From Gallintestinimicrobium propionicum (GTDB taxonomy: Bacteria; Bacillota; Clostridia; Lachnospirales; Lachnospiraceae): 64,000 nucleotides of DNA. This document shows positions 18,206-26,441 of this stretch, in pieces; within the stretch, counting starts at the first letter, position 1, and each line of letters begins with the position of its first letter. The position numbers were made by a program, and so were the translations under genes. The stretch covers positions 124,001 through 188,000 of the forward strand of contig NZ_JAOQJY010000003.1 in the NCBI RefSeq assembly GCF_025567525.1. The letters run 5' to 3'. The notes beneath the pieces were generated by a model. It ran no database searches. It saw only the letters and a program-made list of their open reading frames with translations, and was not told where the DNA came from.

Positions 18206-19966
18206 ATGCGCCGAAAAATTTTTATTACATTGTGCAGCGTCCTGTCCGCTGTCTTTCTGACCTCTTATCTTTTTATATTTTTCCTGTTCCGTTCCGTCCT
18301 GTTTCAGGAGATCCGACAGCAGCAAATCAATCTGCAAAAATATAACGAAACCATTTTTACCAGCTATATTGATTCCTTCAGCATGGTTCCATTTCAGTTG
18401 GTCAACGACGAAGAAATCGGAGAACTCGCCAACACGAACAATAGTTCCTATCTGGATATGTTCCGTGCCCGGGAACTTCTGCGCAAAAAATTCAATAACT
18501 ATCTCAATCAGCAGCTTTTTACCTCCAATCTCGACTGCCGTATTCTGTTTTACTTAAACGATACGCTTCCTATGGATTCCTATTGCGATGCCTATACGCT
18601 TTCTGAGCACGTTGCGCTGCGTACCTGTCAGGTTTATTCTTCCCGTCTTGTGAAAGATCAGGAATGGTATAAACGCACCGGAAAAATAACCTGGTCTCCC
18701 TATTTTTTCATCAATAAGGATACCGATGAACTCTGTTATTCCAAATATGTCTACAATTATGCGATAAATTCTTCCTCAGAGGGAATCGGAACTGTCGTGA
18801 TCGCCATTCCGGAAAATGCTTTCCTCGAAAAAATTTCTGCCGGATCCATTACTCCGAACAGCAGATTTTTTCTGAGCAACGAATATCAGGAGCTTCTTTA
18901 CGCTTCCAGCGAAGTTTCCGACAGCTTATTTCTCAGCGCGCTTTCCAAAAGCTCCGGACAGATCCTGCGCGATTCGACTTCCCATGAACGCTATCTGGTC
19001 AGTACTTCTTCCATGAACCAAGATCTTTTCCTCACCTTCCTGACCCCTCTTTCTGACATTGAGCAGATTGTAATTACCGCACTATTTCCCTATATCCTTT
19101 TTGTACTGATCGCTTTTTTCCTACTGATCTGTGTTTTGTATCTGCTTTCCCGCAAAATCACCGAGCCGATAATTTCCCTGGCGGATCTGATCAGCACCAT
19201 CGAGGATACCAGAACCTTTCAGACACAACGGTTTTCGGTTTATCACGACGCGGAGCTTCAGGTGCTTTGTCACAGTTTTACAGCGCTGATTCAACGGGAA
19301 AATCTGCTGATGGATCAGATTATCGAAGAAAACAGGCAAAAACGTACCGCCATGCTCCACGCTCTGCAGGCTCAGATCAACCCGCATTTTCTCTATAACG
19401 CACTCGATATGGTCAGCTGGCATGCCCTCAGTAAGGGCGAAGACTCCATCGCAGACATTGTTTCCTCAATTTCCAATCTGATGCATTACAGCATTTCCCG
19501 TCCGGATTCAACTGCCTCCCTTTCCCGGGAAATCGAAAATATCCGGGAATTTATCCGAATCTATCAGATGGAACGCCCCTGCGACATCCAGCTGATCCCG
19601 GATTTCTCTCCCGAACAAGCGGATCAGATCCCGATCCCCAAGTTTACCCTGCAGCCTCTCGTGGAAAATTCGATTCTGCATAATGCGAATCTCGACCATC
19701 TCACCATCCGGATTCAGATTCACAGGCAGCCTGATTGCACCGAGATTTCCGTTACAGACGACGGAATCGGAGCAGATCCGGAACAGCTGAATGCCTTTCT
19801 GCGTTATGAAAACACTTCCCTGACCGTCAGCAGCGGTTTTGGAATCCGAAACGTCAATGAACGCTTACAGCTCCATTTTGGCAACAACAGCCACTTATCC
19901 TATCAAAAGGATTCCGACGGGCATCTGACCGCTTCCCTGTTTCTGATGTCGGCACCACTTTCCTGA
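18206..19966 (+). CDS. YesM-type sensor histidine kinase
   Basis: 586 residues: TM1 (about 7-30), a ~265-residue extracellular sensor region, TM2 (about 295-318), HAMP-like linker, His_kinase domain with LQAQINPHFLYNALD (the phospho-accepting His in NPHF), and a HATPase_c domain with VTDDGIGADPEQL and GFGIRNVNERL. Typical partner of YesN-type regulators controlling carbohydrate loci. The ligand is presumably an oligosaccharide handled by the neighbouring transporter. The ribosome site GGAAAGGAGATCTGT is strong. A terminator follows. Confidence 0.92.
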   Translation: MRRKIFITLCSVLSAVFLTSYLFIFFLFRSVLFQEIRQQQINLQKYNETIFTSYIDSFSMVPFQLVNDEEIGELANTNNSSYLDMFRARELLRKKFNNYLNQQLFTSNLDCRILFYLNDTLPMDSYCDAYTLSEHVALRTCQVYSSRLVKDQEWYKRTGKITWSPYFFINKDTDELCYSKYVYNYAINSSSEGIGTVVIAIPENAFLEKISAGSITPNSRFFLSNEYQELLYASSEVSDSLFLSALSKSSGQILRDSTSHERYLVSTSSMNQDLFLTFLTPLSDIEQIVITALFPYILFVLIAFFLLICVLYLLSRKITEPIISLADLISTIEDTRTFQTQRFSVYHDAELQVLCHSFTALIQRENLLMDQIIEENRQKRTAMLHALQAQINPHFLYNALDMVSWHALSKGEDSIADIVSSISNLMHYSISRPDSTASLSREIENIREFIRIYQMERPCDIQLIPDFSPEQADQIPIPKFTLQPLVENSILHNANLDHLTIRIQIHRQPDCTEISVTDDGIGADPEQLNAFLRYENTSLTVSSGFGIRNVNERLQLHFGNNSHLSYQKDSDGHLTASLFLMSAPLS

Positions 19967-19985
19967 AAGTACAGTCAGGCATTTT

Positions 19986-20029
19986 AAAAGCGCTTCACGA
20001 ATTATTTTTTCTCCGTGAAGCGCTTTCTA
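19986..20029. terminator. Bidirectional terminator after YesM-type kinase gene
   Basis: AAAAGCGCTTCACG and CGTGAAGCGCTTTCT form a perfect stem with a T-rich loop; placed between convergent genes. Confidence 0.75.
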
Positions 20030-20080
20030 TGTTTTCTGGACTGCAAGCAATCCGCCATTATAGGAACCTTTTCCTCATTA

Positions 20081-20272
20081 TTAAATAAACAGCGTGCATC
20101 CCTGTTTCCGGAAATGCTCGATTTTTTCATCCAGCACACGCTCTTTTATTCCGAACTTTTCTGCAAGACAGCTTTTACACAGAAACGACGTGCTGCCCCG
20201 GTTGACAAATTTCCGATAAGCTCCCCGATCCAGCTGGGTCAGCTCCTTTCCGCATTTCATGCAGGTGTCCAT
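20081..20272 (-). CDS. Small zinc-ribbon-like protein (63 aa)
   Basis: 63 residues with two CxxC knuckles, MDTCMKCGKEL (Cys4, Cys7) and FLCKSCLAEKF (Cys32, Cys35), consistent with a treble-clef or zinc-ribbon binding one zinc. Its start overlaps the stop of the GH27 gene (TAATG), which implies translational coupling. I do not recognise a named family; similar small Cys-knuckle proteins occur in Lachnospiraceae. No DNA-binding or enzyme role can be assigned. It ends shortly before the bidirectional terminator. Confidence 0.7.
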   Translation of the reverse strand: MDTCMKCGKELTQLDRGAYRKFVNRGSTSFLCKSCLAEKFGIKERVLDEKIEHFRKQGCTLFI

Positions 20273-21402
20273 TACAGATCAACGACCTTGCAGCGGTAGA
20301 CTGCACAACCATAAGGCTCCAAGGCCTTACGGACCGTTCCGTTGAGCGAAGGCAGATCTTCCCCGGTCCAGACCTCCTTCATCTGCAGAGTTTTTCCGGT
20401 GCTCATCGGAAGACCGACTTCGTCCAGATTCAGATTTGCTACTACGCTTTCGTCCTTTAAGTTGAAGAAACCGATTGCCAGATCGCCATTGGAAAGCTGT
20501 CTGGAATAAATGAGGACATCGTCTCCACTCCAGATTCCGTCCAGACGGATCGGCTGACGGCACAGAGGATCCTGATTGATCGCAATCAGCTCTTTATTTT
20601 CCAGAATCTTCTTCGTCTCTTCATTCATATTACGGATATCGCAGCCAATCATCAGCGGAGAGCCAAACAGCGCCCAGATTGAATAATGCGTTCTGTACTG
20701 AACGTCATTGCAGCCGCTTAACCCAACGTTTCCTTTGCCGTACATGCCTACAACCAGCATATCCATATCATTAAAGCAGCCGACGCTATGATACGGATGA
20801 AGCTTTGCCTGCTGTTTGGTCAGATCCTTGATCGATTCCCAGCTGTCGAAAATATCGCCGGTGGAACGCCACATGCTCGCGCCGGTTTCCTTAATCCATT
20901 CATGCGTCTGATCTGCGCCCCAGGAGCATGCGGAAAACAGGATATCCCTGCCGCAATTTTCCAACGCGATGCCCATTCTGCGGTATAAATATTTGCCCGG
21001 AATGATGTTGCTGTGATAGCAGTAATCGTATTTCAAAAAATCCACACCCCAGGATGCAAATGTGTCTGCATCGATAAATTCATGCTCGAAGCTGCCTGGA
21101 TATCCGGCACAAGTCAGGTTGCCCGCACAAGAATACATACCAAATTTCAACCCTTTGGAATGCACGTAATCCGCAACCGCTTTCATACCGTGGGGGAACT
21201 TCTCCGGATCTGCAATCAGACGTCCTTCCTCGTCTCTCTTTCTTAAAGACCAGCAGTCATCAATGACCAGATACTCATATCCGCAGTCCAAAAGCCCCTG
21301 CTCCACCATTTTGTCCGCAGTTTCCATGATCAGTTTTTCATTGATATTCTCACCAAATGTGTTCCAGCTGTTCCAGCCCATCGGCGGCGTTAATTTTACC
21401 AT
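20272..21402 (-). CDS. GH27 alpha-galactosidase
   Basis: 376 residues, full length for GH27. The N-terminal PPMGWNSWNTFG and VIDDCWS are the family signature; FLKYDYCYHS carries the catalytic nucleophile Asp (about residue 130), and CFNDMDMLVVG carries the acid/base Asp. It removes terminal alpha-linked galactose (or N-acetylgalactosamine) from oligosaccharides such as raffinose-type sugars or galactomannan fragments. There is no signal peptide, so it acts in the cytoplasm. It overlaps the zinc-ribbon gene by one base and diverges from an AraC regulator, its likely controller. Confidence 0.95.
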   Translation of the reverse strand: MVKLTPPMGWNSWNTFGENINEKLIMETADKMVEQGLLDCGYEYLVIDDCWSLRKRDEEGRLIADPEKFPHGMKAVADYVHSKGLKFGMYSCAGNLTCAGYPGSFEHEFIDADTFASWGVDFLKYDYCYHSNIIPGKYLYRRMGIALENCGRDILFSACSWGADQTHEWIKETGASMWRSTGDIFDSWESIKDLTKQQAKLHPYHSVGCFNDMDMLVVGMYGKGNVGLSGCNDVQYRTHYSIWALFGSPLMIGCDIRNMNEETKKILENKELIAINQDPLCRQPIRLDGIWSGDDVLIYSRQLSNGDLAIGFFNLKDESVVANLNLDEVGLPMSTGKTLQMKEVWTGEDLPSLNGTVRKALEPYGCAVYRCKVVDL

Positions 21403-21607
21403 ACCCCTTGACCTCTCTTTCGTTATCCGTTATCGTAATTGTAGCATGACACTTTTGTTCTCTTCCATGGGTTTTTGTTGCAAATACATGGATTATTTAT
21501 TCACGTCAGGACAATGCCGGAGGTATGTGCCCAAAGGCCGCTGCAGACTGCCTGCAGGATGTTTTTAGACGTCATCCCCGGCATCCTGTAAATCAGGAGG
21601 TCTCTTT

Positions 21608-22456
21608 ATGAATTCATCTGTTTTTGGGTCCGATTCCCAGCCCGGTCTCACCCTGCTCGCCACAGGCAGGCAGGACTGCAGCGATCTGCATTCCTGGGGA
21701 CCCGGCGTCCGTCCGGTCTATATCATCCATTATATTCTGCGCGGGCAGGGCATTATCGAATATCATAAAAAAACTTTCCCCGTTCACACCGGCGAAAGCT
21801 TTCTGATTTATCCTTATGATACGATTCGCTATTATCCTGACCCGGGGAATCCATGGGAATATACCTGGGTGGAATTTACCGGAAAAGAAGCTGCCTCTCT
21901 GCTCGATCAGACCGCCTTTTCCCCTGCCGCGCCCGTCTGTCCCACGATCTGCCCTGCCCGGCTCCGACAGCTTTTTGCTGATCTGCAGCCCCTCGACCTT
22001 TATCACCAGAACCGCAATGAAGCAAATGGCATACTCCGCACGCTGCTCGGTCTTTATGCCGATTATGCCCCGGCACCCGGTCTGCCCGACTCTCCTGCTT
22101 CGTCCCTTCTGGCAAATGCAGTTTTTCTGATCCGCTCCAATTTTCATCATGAGTACTTCCATACCGAACAGCTTTGTCAGATGCTCGGGGTCAGCAGAAG
22201 CACGCTCTACCGCGCCTTTCAATCTGAACTGAACATTTCTCCCGGCGAATTTTTATCGAATTTCCGCATTCATCAGGCATGCCGCCTGCTCGAGCTCGGC
22301 AATTCCGTCAAAACAGCTGCTGTATCCTGCGGCTTCTCGGATGCTTTTTACTTCTCCCGGGCATTCCACCGACGTATGGGCGTCTCACCGTCAGATTACC
22401 GCAGGCAGCCGCAAAAGCAGGACGCTGGAAGCGAATATTCGCGGCTGGTGTTCTGA
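21608..22456 (+). CDS. AraC family transcriptional regulator
   Basis: 282 residues. An N-terminal cupin-type sensing domain (HYILRGQGIIEYHKKTF, GESFLIYPYDTIRYYPD, WEYTWVEFTG) is followed by a C-terminal AraC/XylS double helix-turn-helix (QLCQMLGVSRSTLYRAFQ; AAVSCGFSDAFYFSRAFHRR). Typical sugar-responsive activator. It is divergent from the GH27 gene across a 205-bp gap and probably controls it. AGGAGG lies 9 bp before the ATG. Confidence 0.92.
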   Translation: MNSSVFGSDSQPGLTLLATGRQDCSDLHSWGPGVRPVYIIHYILRGQGIIEYHKKTFPVHTGESFLIYPYDTIRYYPDPGNPWEYTWVEFTGKEAASLLDQTAFSPAAPVCPTICPARLRQLFADLQPLDLYHQNRNEANGILRTLLGLYADYAPAPGLPDSPASSLLANAVFLIRSNFHHEYFHTEQLCQMLGVSRSTLYRAFQSELNISPGEFLSNFRIHQACRLLELGNSVKTAAVSCGFSDAFYFSRAFHRRMGVSPSDYRRQPQKQDAGSEYSRLVF

Positions 22457-22602
22457 CCGGCGGAACGCACAGCCATGCGCTGCGGCACGGTCTGCAGGGC
22501 GACCTCTCCAAGTACAGCGCAGCGCCTCACCAACGCCGTTCCGTCCAATGCGGTTTCGCGCGCTGCAGCGTCTTCTGCCCCGATCAGTGGCTCTGCAGCT
22601 TT

Positions 22603-23010
22603 TCACCTGACCTCAAAGCCTTCCTCATAGCAAAGTTCGCGGTCCTCCTCTTCCACAAACTCTACGACAATCCTGCCACGCTGACTGATACGCTCCACAA
22701 ACGAGTCTACCAATTTGGCCTGTCCCTGCAGCTCTGCTTCCACACGTCCATCCGTTAAATTTTTCACCCAGCCGGTCAGCTGCAGCTCTTTTGCCAGACA
22801 CAGCGCGCTGTAGCGAAAGCCCACCGCCTGCACGCGTCCTGAAAAATAAATATGCTTTCGGATGCAGCCGGCTTTCTTCAACTGCTCCCGCTCTGTCTCC
22901 GAGAGTTCGCTTGCCAACTCTGCATCCCACTCCTCTGCGCATTTCGCTTCTGCAGACGGCTCTGGTTTTCTTCTTCCAGCTCTGGCAAAGAGTCTTTCCC
23001 AAAAGTCCAT
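22603..23010 (-). CDS. acyP: Acylphosphatase with N-terminal extension
   Basis: 135 residues from the ATG at 23010 (GGAGAAAGGAAATAT upstream). The C-terminal ~88 residues are a complete acylphosphatase domain: YFSGRVQAVGFRYSA with the phosphate-binding Arg, GWVKNLTDGRVEAELQG with the catalytic Asn. It hydrolyses carboxyl-phosphate bonds such as acetyl phosphate. The ~45-residue N-terminal addition is charged and helical and is not part of the usual ~90-residue family; its role is unknown. It is downstream of tadA on the same strand with a 99-bp gap. Confidence 0.88.
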   Translation of the reverse strand: MDFWERLFARAGRRKPEPSAEAKCAEEWDAELASELSETEREQLKKAGCIRKHIYFSGRVQAVGFRYSALCLAKELQLTGWVKNLTDGRVEAELQGQAKLVDSFVERISQRGRIVVEFVEEEDRELCYEEGFEVR

Positions 23011-23109
23011 ATATTTCCTTTCTCCTTTGTGGTGCGGTCCGGAATATGCCCGTACACAGTCCGTAAGTTCTGCGCTGCGTTCCGACATGTCCGCAGACTG
23101 CGTTCTGTC

Positions 23110-23670
23110 TCAGGTTTTCAACCGTGTCCGCAGACTGCGGAAAAAATCTTTCAGCATCTGGCTGCATTCTTCTTCCAGCACGCCCTTAAACAGGCTGACC
23201 TGATGATTAAATGCCGGTTCCTGCAGCAGGTTATAGATTGATCCTGCGCAGCCTGCCTTTGGATTCATGCAGCCGATCATAACCTCCGGAATTCGCGCCT
23301 GCACGATGGCTCCGGCACACATCTGGCAGGGCTCCAGCGTCACATACAATGTGCAGTCTTCCAGCCGCCAGTCACCCAGCTTTTTGCTCGCCCGCTTAAT
23401 CGCTGTGATCTCCGCATGCGCCAGTGTGCTTTTGTCTGTATTTCGTCGATTATAGCCCCTGCCGATCACCTGTCCGTCATGCACGATCACGCAGCCGATT
23501 GGCACTTCGCCGAGTGCTGCCGCTTTTTTCGCCTGTCGGATCGCATCCTTCATATATTTTTCATGTATCGGGCGCTTTTCTTCCTGCTCCCGAAGCCACT
23601 GATCTTTTTTCGCCTGCTTTGCAGCCTGCCGCGCCGCTTCTTTTTCCTCTTCTGTACGGATTCTTGCCAT
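23110..23670 (-). CDS. tadA: tRNA-specific adenosine deaminase TadA
   Basis: 186 residues. The deaminase zinc site is clear: STLAHAEITAI (His and catalytic Glu) and LEPCQMCAGAI (two Cys). The domain starts near residue 39 (MKDAIRQAKKAAALGEVPIG) and ends FFRSLR. It converts A34 to inosine in tRNA-Arg(ACG). The first ~38 residues are an extra Lys/Glu/Ala-rich helix. That start is kept because CAGGGAGCAATT precedes it, while the internal Met lacks such a site. Confidence 0.93.
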   Translation of the reverse strand: MARIRTEEEKEAARQAAKQAKKDQWLREQEEKRPIHEKYMKDAIRQAKKAAALGEVPIGCVIVHDGQVIGRGYNRRNTDKSTLAHAEITAIKRASKKLGDWRLEDCTLYVTLEPCQMCAGAIVQARIPEVMIGCMNPKAGCAGSIYNLLQEPAFNHQVSLFKGVLEEECSQMLKDFFRSLRTRLKT

Positions 23671-23849
23671 AATTGCTCCCTGTGTTTCAAATATAAAATG
23701 TCAGCTTTTCATGATCTGTACCGAGAACGCCCAGAAATCTGCTGAATGTTTCCAGAAAAAGCATACCAGCCCCTTTTCATTCCCGCAAGTAGGTTTTTGC
23801 TGTCTGCCATTTTTCCGATCATTTCTCCCGCCGGTTCGACCACCCTTGC

Positions 23850-25007
23850 TTAAATCTCCACCCGCTTCATATAATACCCGTAATCGCCCGGCGATGCGGA
23901 TTCTTTTTCACCCTCAAAGGCTTCGAATCCGAACATTTCCGCCACCATTTTTTCCCGGTCGTAAAAATTGCCGGGCACGCCGATATAATACTGCCATGCA
24001 TCCTTTTGCCGGATTCTGCCCAGAATCAGATGACGGTAATTATAGTAGCCATGCAGCAGGAAGCTGTTATGTACTAACTTCTGGTATTCCTTGCACAGAA
24101 CCACAAAATCCTTCGGCGCAATGGAAAGATATTCCCGACTGTCGCGGAACGGATGAATTTCCGGATACATCGTGCACAGCTGCTCCCATTTATCCGCGCT
24201 GCAGACCGGCTCACGCGATGGAGAGGACGGCGATTTCGGCGCAGCGGAAGGAAAAGGAATCGTCGGCTCGGACGCTGACACAGATGGCGCTTCCGGAGTG
24301 GGCTGCCGCTTCGTTGCCGCGAGCTCCTTCGCCATAGTGGATTGCTCTGTTGCCGCGGGCTCCTTTGACATGGCGGACTGCTCTGTTTCGGCAGGCTCCT
24401 TCGCCATAGTGGACTGCTCTGTTGCCGCAGGCTCCTCCGACATGGCGGACTGCTCTGTTTCCGCGGGTTCTTTCGGTGTGGACTGCTTTTCCATCTCGCT
24501 GCCGCGCCGCTCCGGATACGGAATAATTTCTCCAGCTCCGGGCTGCCGGGGTGAATTTATCTGCGATGACCGCGCCTCCATCTGTTGGAACGGATCCCCT
24601 TGTACCTGCGATTGCTGCTGCAGCTGCAGCGTCTCTTTCTGTGCCGGAATTTCGACCGGTTCGTGCCAGTTTGCAATCAGCATTCTTTTTCCGGACAGTA
24701 AAATCCGAAGCTGCGCAGTCTGCTGCCAGCTTTCCTCCCGGCTGTTATCCAATTCGCCCGGCTCCGGCATCCGCCACACCATGCAGCAGTTTCCGTTGCC
24801 GCCCTGCAAACTAATCCTTCCGACCGTTCTCTCATGTTCTTCCTGTAACCGAAACTCCCCGCAGTCCTTGCCCGGAAGGTTTTTAACTTTTACTTCCATC
24901 CGGTTGTGTCCGTTTTGTTCCTCTATTCTGACAAATCCGGCATTTTTGATTTTTACGCCGTCTTCCAGATAATCCAGATATGCGATTTGTTTTCGATATT
25001 CCGCCAT
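23850..25007 (-). CDS. DUF6128-like protein with internal tandem repeats
   Basis: 385 residues. The N-terminal ~125 residues (LDYLEDGVKIKNAGFVRIEE, GRISLQGGNGNCCMVW) form a conserved-looking beta-rich domain. A disordered middle (about 130-270) carries at least five ~12-residue units of the form EPAATEQSTMAK / EPAETEQSAMSE. The C-terminal ~115 residues (LCTMYPEIHPFRDSREYLS, YYNYRHLILGRIRQKD) form a second conserved domain ending with YGYYMKRVEI. This two-domain layout matches Lachnospiraceae proteins annotated DUF6128; function unknown. AAAGGAGGACAGGC precedes the ATG. Divergent from spmB. Confidence 0.7.
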   Translation of the reverse strand: MAEYRKQIAYLDYLEDGVKIKNAGFVRIEEQNGHNRMEVKVKNLPGKDCGEFRLQEEHERTVGRISLQGGNGNCCMVWRMPEPGELDNSREESWQQTAQLRILLSGKRMLIANWHEPVEIPAQKETLQLQQQSQVQGDPFQQMEARSSQINSPRQPGAGEIIPYPERRGSEMEKQSTPKEPAETEQSAMSEEPAATEQSTMAKEPAETEQSAMSKEPAATEQSTMAKELAATKRQPTPEAPSVSASEPTIPFPSAAPKSPSSPSREPVCSADKWEQLCTMYPEIHPFRDSREYLSIAPKDFVVLCKEYQKLVHNSFLLHGYYNYRHLILGRIRQKDAWQYYIGVPGNFYDREKMVAEMFGFEAFEGEKESASPGDYGYYMKRVEI

Positions 25008-25155
25008 GCCTGTCCTCCTTTTTCCATCCCATTCGTTTTTCAGAAAACCTGATAGTAACTTATGCCCCTACTCTGCATTTTATGATTCCTGTTCTGTATG
25101 GGTTGGCAAAATCATATACTCCGGTAACAGATATTCCTGCAGAATGGAGCTTTCC

Positions 25156-25692
25156 ATGGCAAATGTTCTCGCACATCTTTCCTCCATCCTCATTCCTGCC
25201 GTGATCTTCTTCGTCATCGGCTATGGGTGGATTCATAAATGCAATCTCTACGACGACTTTATAAACGGCGCAGCGGACGGTCTGAAAACGGTCGTCGGCA
25301 TCGTCCCAACGCTCATCGGGCTGATGATGGCAGTCGGGATTCTGCGGGGCTCCGGGCTGCTGGATCTTCCGGGAAAGCTGCTGCAAAAATACGCCGCTGA
25401 CAGTTCCATAAGCGGTATGTTCCCGGAGTTTTTCCCACTCATTTTCATCCGCCTGTTTTCTTCTTCCGCGGCGACTGGACTGGTGCTCGATATTTTCAAA
25501 ACCTACGGGACAGATTCTCTGGCAGGACGCATCACGTCGATTCTGATGAGCTGCACAGAAACCTGTTTTTACACGATGTCTGTTTATTTTATGACGGCGC
25601 GCGTTTCCAAATCCAGATATACGCTGGCAGGCGCGCTGCTTTCTACCGCCGTCGGTGTCGTTATGAGCGTGCTGCTGGCATATCTGATGTAA
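25156..25692 (+). CDS. spmB: Spore maturation protein B
   Basis: 178 residues, membrane protein of the nucleoside-recognition (Gate) family: GAADGLKTVVGIVPTLIGLM, RGSGLLDL, FFPLIFIRLFSSSAATGLVLD and SCTETCFYTMSVYF. SpmB is needed for spore core dehydration in Bacillus and works with SpmA. The ATG at 25156 has TGGAG six bases upstream; an ATG at 25144 is possible. Unusually, the partner spmA is not upstream on the same strand but lies tail-to-tail downstream on the opposite strand. Confidence 0.93.
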   Translation: MANVLAHLSSILIPAVIFFVIGYGWIHKCNLYDDFINGAADGLKTVVGIVPTLIGLMMAVGILRGSGLLDLPGKLLQKYAADSSISGMFPEFFPLIFIRLFSSSAATGLVLDIFKTYGTDSLAGRITSILMSCTETCFYTMSVYFMTARVSKSRYTLAGALLSTAVGVVMSVLLAYLM

Positions 25693-25699
25693 ATTTCCA

Positions 25700-25745
25700 C
25701 AAAAACAGCGGACAGCTACGCATCGAACGATGTATGACTGCCCGC
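25700..25745 (-). terminator. Terminator for spmA
   Basis: Minus-strand GCGGGCAG...CATCG TT CGATG...CTGTCCGC followed by TGTTTTTGTGG. It separates the convergent spmB and spmA genes. Confidence 0.65.
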
Positions 25746-25791
25746 CTGCAAACTATGCTTCTGTTCAGCATCCAAATGCTATATCAACAAT

Positions 25792-26397
25792 CTATCTCCG
25801 ATCCATCCCCCTGCAAAAAATCACTGCCGCAAACGTACTGACAAGTGTCGCCAGCACCGCAGGACCGACCACTGCGGCGGGGCTGGCGCTTCCGTACTGG
25901 CTGCGATAGGCGATCATGTTGACCGGAATCAGCTGTAGGGACGAAATATTTAAAATCAGGAACGTACACATTTCATTGCTCGCCGTATCTTTTGGAACGT
26001 TTTTCAGATACCCCGTCTGTCTCCGTTTTTCTTCCAGCTGTGCAAGATCCTCCATCGCCTTTAAGCCCGCCGGAGTTGCCGCCCAGCCAAGTCCGAGGAC
26101 GTTTGCAACAATATTGGTGGAAATTGACTCCCGCGCCGGATGATTTTTCGGAATCCGGGGAAATAAAAACGACACAAAAGGGCTGATGCCGCGCGTCAAT
26201 GCAGCAATCAGCCCCGCCTGCTGTGCGATTTTCATCAGACCTGTCCAAAGTCCCATGATCCCGCACATCGTAATACATAAATCCACAGCTTCCCCGGCAC
26301 TTTCCAGGGCGGCGTTGGACACCGCCTCCAGATTGCCGGTAAAAGCTCCGTATAAGATTCCAAGAACAATCATTCCTGCCCAGATTGCATTCAGCAT
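25792..26397 (-). CDS. spmA: Spore maturation protein A
   Basis: 201 residues, nucleoside-recognition (Gate) family: CITMCGIMGLWTGLMKIAQ, ISTNIVANVLGLGWAATPAGLKAM, FLILNISSLQLIPVNMIAYR. This is the standard SpmA pattern and length. It functions with SpmB in spore maturation. It is convergent with spmB across a 99-bp gap, which departs from the usual spmA-spmB operon. The ribosome site is weak (AAAGCGGGTAACGCG). It is preceded by the GH2 gene on the same strand with a 44-bp gap, so it may be read from that operon. Confidence 0.93.
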   Translation of the reverse strand: MLNAIWAGMIVLGILYGAFTGNLEAVSNAALESAGEAVDLCITMCGIMGLWTGLMKIAQQAGLIAALTRGISPFVSFLFPRIPKNHPARESISTNIVANVLGLGWAATPAGLKAMEDLAQLEEKRRQTGYLKNVPKDTASNEMCTFLILNISSLQLIPVNMIAYRSQYGSASPAAVVGPAVLATLVSTFAAVIFCRGMDRR

Positions 26398-26441
26398 CGC
26401 GTTACCCGCTTTTCTTTCAGCCTATGCAAAACAGGAAAGCG

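Noticed and set aside
24172..24972. Plus-strand frame with Ala/Ser/Cys-rich repeats opposite the DUF6128-like gene
   Set aside because: Its repeats are only the antisense reading of the sense-strand tandem units.
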